This document shows, one piece after another, positions 59,777 to 64,000 of a DNA stretch of 64,000 nt. The notes under the pieces were generated by a model. It was not told the DNA's origin. It saw only the letters and a list, made by a program, of their open reading frames with translations, and made no database searches. Origin of the DNA: Micromonospora thermarum (GTDB lineage Bacteria > Actinomycetota > Actinomycetes > Mycobacteriales > Micromonosporaceae); the NCBI RefSeq assembly GCF_012034245.1, contig NZ_JAATEO010000013.1, positions 62,001-126,000 on the forward strand, in the 5' to 3' direction. Made by a program: the position numbers and the translations under genes. Numbering within the stretch: the stretch's first letter is position 1; every line of letters begins with the position of its first letter.

Positions 59777-62383
59777 TCACTGCTTGAGCATGTTGTCCAG
59801 CAGCAGGGCGCAGCGGATCAGGCCGAGGTGGCTGTAGGCCTGCGGGTGGTTGCCCAGCCCGCGCTCGGCGAGGGGGTCGTACTGCTCGGGCAGCAGCCCG
59901 GTCGGCCCGGCGGTGTCGATCATCAGGGCGAACAGCTCCTCCGCGTCCGTGCGGCGGCCGGTGCGCAGGTACGCCTCGATCAGCCACGCCGTGCAGATGT
60001 GGAAGCCGCCCTCGCGGCCGGGCAGGCCGTCGTCCCAGTGGTAGCGGTAGACGACCGGGCCGCTGCGCAGATCCGCCTCGATCTTCAGCACCGTCGACAG
60101 GAAGCGCGGGTCGTCGCCGGGGAGCAGCCCGGAGATCCCGATCCAGAGCGAGGACGCGTCGCTGTCCTCGTGCCCGTACGCGACGCTGTACGCCTCGGCG
60201 TGCTCGTGCCAGCCGTACTCCAGCACGTTGGCGCCGATCCGGTCCCGCAGCTCGACCCACTCCGGCCGGTCCTCCCCGCCGTGCTGGCGCACGACGTGCA
60301 GTGCCCGGTCGACGGTCATCCAGCACATGACCTTGGAGAAGATGTGGTGCCGGGGTGGGAGGCGGGCCTCCCAGATGCCGTGGTCCGGCTCGTGCCAGCG
60401 GCGGCGGACCGCCTCGACCATGTTCTCCAGGACCCGCCACTCGTCGTCGCGGACCGAGCCGCGCGCGTCGGCCACGGCGGCGATCAGGTCGGCGATCGGA
60501 CCGAAGACGTCGAGCTGGAGCTGGTGGTTGGCCAGGTTGCCGACCCGGACCGGCCGGGAGCCGGCGTACCCGGGCAGCGTGTCGATGACCGCCTCGGCGC
60601 CCAGCTCGTAGCCGTCGACCGTGTAGAGCGGGTGCAGCCGCTCCGGATGCCCGCCGGTGCGTTCCACGACGCCGTCGATCCAGCGCAGCAGCGCCTCCGC
60701 CTCCTCGGTCGAGCCGAGGTCGACCAGGGCGCGGGCGGTCATCGCCGCGTCGCGCAGCCAGCAGTAGCGGTAGTCCCAGTTGCGGACACCGCCCAGCTCC
60801 TCCGGCAGCGAGGTGGTCGCGGCGGCCAGGATCGAGCCGGACGGCTCGTGGCAGAGCCCGCGCAGGGTGAGCGCGCTGCGGGCGACCAGGTCCCGGGCGG
60901 TGTTCGGTAGCCGCAGCGAGGCCACCCAGTCCTTCCAGGGCTGTTCCGCCGCGGCCTGCCGCTCGTGGATCGGCAACCGGTGGTGTTCCAGGCTGTGGGT
61001 GCCGAAGCGCATCTCCAGCACGATCTGTCCGCCGGCGGCGGAGAGGTCGACGACGGCCTTGGCCGTCTCGTACACGCCGTCACCGCGGACCTGCCACTCG
61101 ACTCCGGGGGAGTAGAGCGCGACCGGCTCGTTGGAGCCGAGCACGAGCAGGCCGTCGCCGAGCGGTTGCAACTGGACGGCCACCTGCCCGAACTCGGGCC
61201 GGGGGGCGAACTCCAGGCGGACCCGGCCGCGGCCGGTGAGCACCCGGACCAGGGTCGAGTCGGCGCTGACGATCGCCGGGCCCTCCGGCGTGGTCTCGGT
61301 GTCCGGGATGTCGAGCCAGTCGGTCACGGTCAGGCCGGACCAGCGGGTCTCGACGGTCATCGTGCCCGACCGGTACCGCTGGCCGAGCGGGATGCCGCCG
61401 CGCTCCGGCGCGACGCTGAAGTATCCGGCCGGGCTGCCGCCGACCAGGTCGGCGAAGATCGCCGCCGAGTCGGGCTTGGGGTTGCAGAGCCAGGTGATCT
61501 TGGCCTCGGGGGTGAGCAGCGCGACCGTACGGCCGTTGGCCAGCATCGAGTGCCGCTCGATGGGCACCGCCCGCTCGCCGAACAGCCAGTGCCGCCGGGT
61601 CTCCAGCAGCAGCCCGAGGGCCCGGGCCGCCTCGATCGGCTCGGCCACCCGGTACTGCGCCTTGGTGTCGCCCGGCCCGATCTTGATGCCGACGTCCGGA
61701 CCGTGCAGGTTGCCGAAGGCGTTCTCGTCGGTGACGTCGTCGCCGATGAACAGCACCGCGCTCGCGGAGAGCTGGGTGCGGAGCTGGTCGACGGCCGTGC
61801 CCTTGTGGGTGGCCACCACCGACAGCTCGATGACCTCCTTGCCCTGGGTGACGGTGACGCCGTCCCAGGTCGCGGGGCCACCGCGGACCGCCTCGATCGC
61901 GGCGGCGGCGACCTGCGGGTCGACCCCGCGGGTGTGCACGGCCACGCTTGCCGGCTTGCGCTCCAGCCGGATCCCGGGATGGGCGGCGGCGATCTCCCGG
62001 AGCGTGTCGCGCAGCCGGGTGCGGACGGCGATCAGCTCGGGGGAGAGCCGCTCGACGAAGCCGATGTCGAACTCCGAGCCGTGGCTGCCGACGAGGTGGA
62101 CCTCGCTGGGCAGCCGGGACAGCGCGGCCAGGTCGCGCAACGCCCGGCCGGAGACCACCGCCACGGTGGTCTGCGGCAGCGCGGCGAGCGCGCGCACCGC
62201 GGCCACCGACTCCGGCAGCGGTACGGCCTTGCTCGGGTCCTCGACGATCGGTGCGAGCGTGCCGTCGTAGTCGCAGGCGATGAGCAGCTGCGGGACGCGG
62301 GCGATCCGGCCGATGGCGGTGCGCAGCTCCGGGTCCAGGCTGCCGGCGGCGGACGTGACGATGTCGGTGGTGGCAGCGTTCAC
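59777..62383 (-). CDS. Trehalose-6-phosphate phosphatase fused to a GH15 glycoside hydrolase
   Basis: An 868-residue two-enzyme protein. The N-terminal HAD phosphatase (about 25-260) has [15 protein letters not shown] with nucleophile Asp38 and Asp40, [13 protein letters not shown], and [13 protein letters not shown], as in OtsB. The C-terminal part (about 270-868) is a GH15 enzyme of the glucoamylase/trehalase type: a beta domain, then [26 protein letters not shown] (a catalytic Glu) and GLLPEQYDP (second Glu). Cytosolic: no signal. In mycobacteria a GH15 enzyme is a trehalase, so one chain may make and break trehalose; an oligosaccharide substrate is equally possible. GTG start overlaps the otsA stop by 4 bp. 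Confidence 0.9.
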   Translation of the reverse strand: MNAATTDIVTSAAGSLDPELRTAIGRIARVPQLLIACDYDGTLAPIVEDPSKAVPLPESVAAVRALAALPQTTVAVVSGRALRDLAALSRLPSEVHLVGSHGSEFDIGFVERLSPELIAVRTRLRDTLREIAAAHPGIRLERKPASVAVHTRGVDPQVAAAAIEAVRGGPATWDGVTVTQGKEVIELSVVATHKGTAVDQLRTQLSASAVLFIGDDVTDENAFGNLHGPDVGIKIGPGDTKAQYRVAEPIEAARALGLLLETRRHWLFGERAVPIERHSMLANGRTVALLTPEAKITWLCNPKPDSAAIFADLVGGSPAGYFSVAPERGGIPLGQRYRSGTMTVETRWSGLTVTDWLDIPDTETTPEGPAIVSADSTLVRVLTGRGRVRLEFAPRPEFGQVAVQLQPLGDGLLVLGSNEPVALYSPGVEWQVRGDGVYETAKAVVDLSAAGGQIVLEMRFGTHSLEHHRLPIHERQAAAEQPWKDWVASLRLPNTARDLVARSALTLRGLCHEPSGSILAAATTSLPEELGGVRNWDYRYCWLRDAAMTARALVDLGSTEEAEALLRWIDGVVERTGGHPERLHPLYTVDGYELGAEAVIDTLPGYAGSRPVRVGNLANHQLQLDVFGPIADLIAAVADARGSVRDDEWRVLENMVEAVRRRWHEPDHGIWEARLPPRHHIFSKVMCWMTVDRALHVVRQHGGEDRPEWVELRDRIGANVLEYGWHEHAEAYSVAYGHEDSDASSLWIGISGLLPGDDPRFLSTVLKIEADLRSGPVVYRYHWDDGLPGREGGFHICTAWLIEAYLRTGRRTDAEELFALMIDTAGPTGLLPEQYDPLAERGLGNHPQAYSHLGLIRCALLLDNMLKQ

Positions 62384-63780
62384 GAGGCGTCCGCCTCCGG
62401 CACACCGAGCTCGGTGAGGAACGACTTCGCCCAGTGCCCCACGTCGTGGGTGCGCAGATGGCGTTGCATTGTCCGCATACGGCGACGGGCCTCCGGCTTC
62501 TCCACGTGCACGGCCCGTAGCAGGGCGTCCTTGACCGCGTCGGGGTCGTGCGGGTTGCACAGGAACGCCTGACGCAGCTCGGTGGCGGCGCCGGCGAACT
62601 CACTGAGCACGAGCGCGCCGCCCTGGTCGGCGCGCGATGCGACGTACTCCTTGGCCACCAGATTCATTCCGTCTCGCAGCGGGGTCACCATCATCACGTC
62701 GGCGGCGGCGTACATCGCGGCCAGCTCGGTGCGACTGTACGACTGATGCAGATAATGCACCGCCGGGACGCCGACCCTGCCGAATTCGCCATTAATCCGA
62801 CCAACCTCGCGCTCGACCTTGACGCGAAGTGCCTGGTAGTGCTCCACCCGCTCCCGGCTCGGCGTCGCCACCTGCACCATAACCGCGTCCGGCACTGTCA
62901 ACTTTCCGTCAGCCAGCAGCTCGCGGAACGCCTTGAGCCGCAACTCGATGCCCTTGGTGTAGTCGAGCCGGTCGACGCCCAGGATGATCGTCTTCGGGTT
63001 GCCCAGCTCCTCGCGGATCTCCTTGGCCCGCGCCTGGATGGCTGGGTCGGTGGCCAGCCGCTCCATCTCCTTGGTGTCGATCGAGATGGGGAAGGCGCCC
63101 GCCTTCACCTGGCGGCCGTCCACCTGGATCATCTGCCCCTCGTAGCGGAGGCCGAGCAGGTGCCGGGCCAGCCGGACGAAGTTCTGCGCCGCCAGCCGCT
63201 GCTGGAAGCCCACCAGGTCCGCGCCGAGCAGCCCGCGCAGGATCTCGGTGCGGAACGGCATCTGCATGAACAGCTCGATCGGCGGAAACGGGATGTGCAG
63301 GAAGAAGCCGATGCGCAGGTCGGGCCGCAGCTCACGGAGCATCGCCGGCACGAGCTGGAGCTGGTAGTCCTGCACCCACACCGTCGCGCCCTCGGCCGCG
63401 ACGTCCGCCGCGGCCTCCGCGAACCGGGCGTTGACCAGGCGGTACGCCTCCCGCCAGCGTCGCTCGTAGACCGGCGTCTCGACCGCGTCGTGGTAGAGCG
63501 GCCAGATCGTGGCGTTGGACTGCCCCTCGTAGTAGCGCTCCAGTTCGTCGGCGCTGAGCGGCACCGGGTGCAGCCGGATCCCCTCCAGGTCGAACGGCTC
63601 GGGCGCGGCGCCGGTGCCGCCGGCCCAGCCGACCCAGGTGCCCTTGTGCTCGGCGAGGACCGGGTGCAGGGCGGTGACCAGTCCGCCCGGACTGCGTCGC
63701 CACTGCCGCCCCTCGGGTGTGCTCACCTCATCGACGGGCAGGCGGTTGGCCACTACGACAAAGGAGCTACGGACGGTCAC
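62380..63780 (-). CDS. otsA: Trehalose-6-phosphate synthase
   Basis: A 466-residue GT20 glycosyltransferase that makes trehalose 6-phosphate from UDP- or GDP-glucose and glucose 6-phosphate. Family motifs: [25 protein letters not shown] (glucose-6-phosphate and base loops), [53 protein letters not shown] (Arg and Lys of the donor site), [16 protein letters not shown] and [11 protein letters not shown]. Length matches OtsA. First gene of a coupled pair with the phosphatase-GH15 fusion. ATG 63780. Confidence 0.95.
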   Translation of the reverse strand: MTVRSSFVVVANRLPVDEVSTPEGRQWRRSPGGLVTALHPVLAEHKGTWVGWAGGTGAAPEPFDLEGIRLHPVPLSADELERYYEGQSNATIWPLYHDAVETPVYERRWREAYRLVNARFAEAAADVAAEGATVWVQDYQLQLVPAMLRELRPDLRIGFFLHIPFPPIELFMQMPFRTEILRGLLGADLVGFQQRLAAQNFVRLARHLLGLRYEGQMIQVDGRQVKAGAFPISIDTKEMERLATDPAIQARAKEIREELGNPKTIILGVDRLDYTKGIELRLKAFRELLADGKLTVPDAVMVQVATPSRERVEHYQALRVKVEREVGRINGEFGRVGVPAVHYLHQSYSRTELAAMYAAADVMMVTPLRDGMNLVAKEYVASRADQGGALVLSEFAGAATELRQAFLCNPHDPDAVKDALLRAVHVEKPEARRRMRTMQRHLRTHDVGHWAKSFLTELGVPEADAS

Positions 63781-64000
63781 GTTCGGCCACCTCCGGGTGC
63801 TGACAGGTCCACCGCGATGAGCGTACTGAGCGTAGCTGCGGCGTCTGGCGCCCCGTGTCGGAGTTACCTACCCGTCCCACGTCCGCCGAATCGCGGGCGT
63901 GATCTTGCCGACAGCGGTCCCCGTACCTGGAAGAGGGCGGGGTGATGTGGGCGGAGCGCGGCGTACCTGTCAGGATTGACGACGGCGTGCGTGCGGCCGG
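63781..64000. other. Region upstream of otsA, up to the window edge
   Basis: About 220 bp. Holds the otsA promoter, which I cannot pinpoint. CAGGAT at 63971-63976 on the plus strand could serve a rightward gene beginning near GTG 63987 or 63991, but too little remains to judge. Confidence 0.35.

Noticed and set aside
63971..64000. Start of a new rightward gene at the window edge
   Set aside because: CAGGAT followed by GTG codons is suggestive, but only about 14 bases remain and the spacing to the GTG is 10 nt or more.

Overview
The window is very GC-rich, with actinobacterial codon use, frequent GTG starts, many ATGA/GTGA/TGATG gene overlaps, and families typical of actinomycetes: an F420-type PPOX protein, a DinB/DUF664 mycothiol-transferase-like protein, a GPGG-motif small membrane protein, DUF6158, DUF6232, a hrdB-like sigma factor and an OtsB-GH15 fusion. 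I infer a Micromonosporaceae-like chromosome (Micromonospora or relative). Genus is inference only. No phage, insertion sequence, CRISPR array or secondary-metabolite megasynthase was seen.

Layout. 1-2.3 kb: sugar ABC transporter (binding protein and permease, permease cut by the left edge) under a LacI-type operator. 2.4-6.5 kb: TspO, a metallophosphoesterase coupled to a 47-residue GPGG membrane protein, a BON protein, a nucleotidyltransferase, a thymidylate-kinase-like protein and an SDR. 6.7-8.6 kb: RpiR/MurR regulator and murQ (peptidoglycan recycling) with a consensus promoter overlapped by a palindromic operator. 9-14.9 kb: principal-like sigma factor, secreted NlpC/P60 hydrolase and small conserved hypotheticals. 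15-16.3 kb: class I DAHP synthase with a leader that looks like an aromatic amino acid attenuator. 16.4-22.3 kb: Tat-secreted PhoX-like protein, an M16 peptidase pair and asd. 22.3-25.2 kb: an odd AraC-family protein, PPOX, a CBS protein and a frameshifted HTH_42-type pseudogene. 25.4-30.5 kb: SCP2-like protein coupled to a glycogen-debranching-type enzyme, acyltransferase, cysteine hydrolase and GlxA-type regulator. 31.2-34.3 kb: two-component operon containing one intact and one degenerate kinase. 34.4-41.8 kb: VOC, DinB, second cysteine hydrolase, orphan glutamate-type binding lipoprotein, membrane alpha/beta hydrolase, tRNA-Arg(UCU), degenerate trypsin-like protein, another hydrolase and a HPF-type ribosome factor. 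42.1 kb: ssb paralogue behind two DnaA boxes.

Cobalamin genes occur in three blocks: cobD-cobQ (43.4-46.0 kb), a CobB homologue that lacks its catalytic residues (51.8-53.2 kb), and a cobC-like aminotransferase, cobT and a CysG-like gene (56.1-59.7 kb). Between them lie a rhodanese, a P-loop kinase, an M20 dipeptidase, LigB, SURF1 and a class A penicillin-binding protein. The right end carries otsA and an otsB-GH15 fusion for trehalose metabolism.

A recurring regulatory theme: at least 16 genes, including the DAHP synthase leader peptide, have a TANNNT -10 box exactly 6-7 nt before their start codon, as expected for leaderless mRNAs; three more have CANNNT. This fixed several start sites. 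The most interesting items are the DAHP synthase leader (codons for Tyr-Arg-Trp-Phe ahead of a U-tailed terminator), the catalytically emptied CobB homologue, and the degenerate kinase in the two-component operon.
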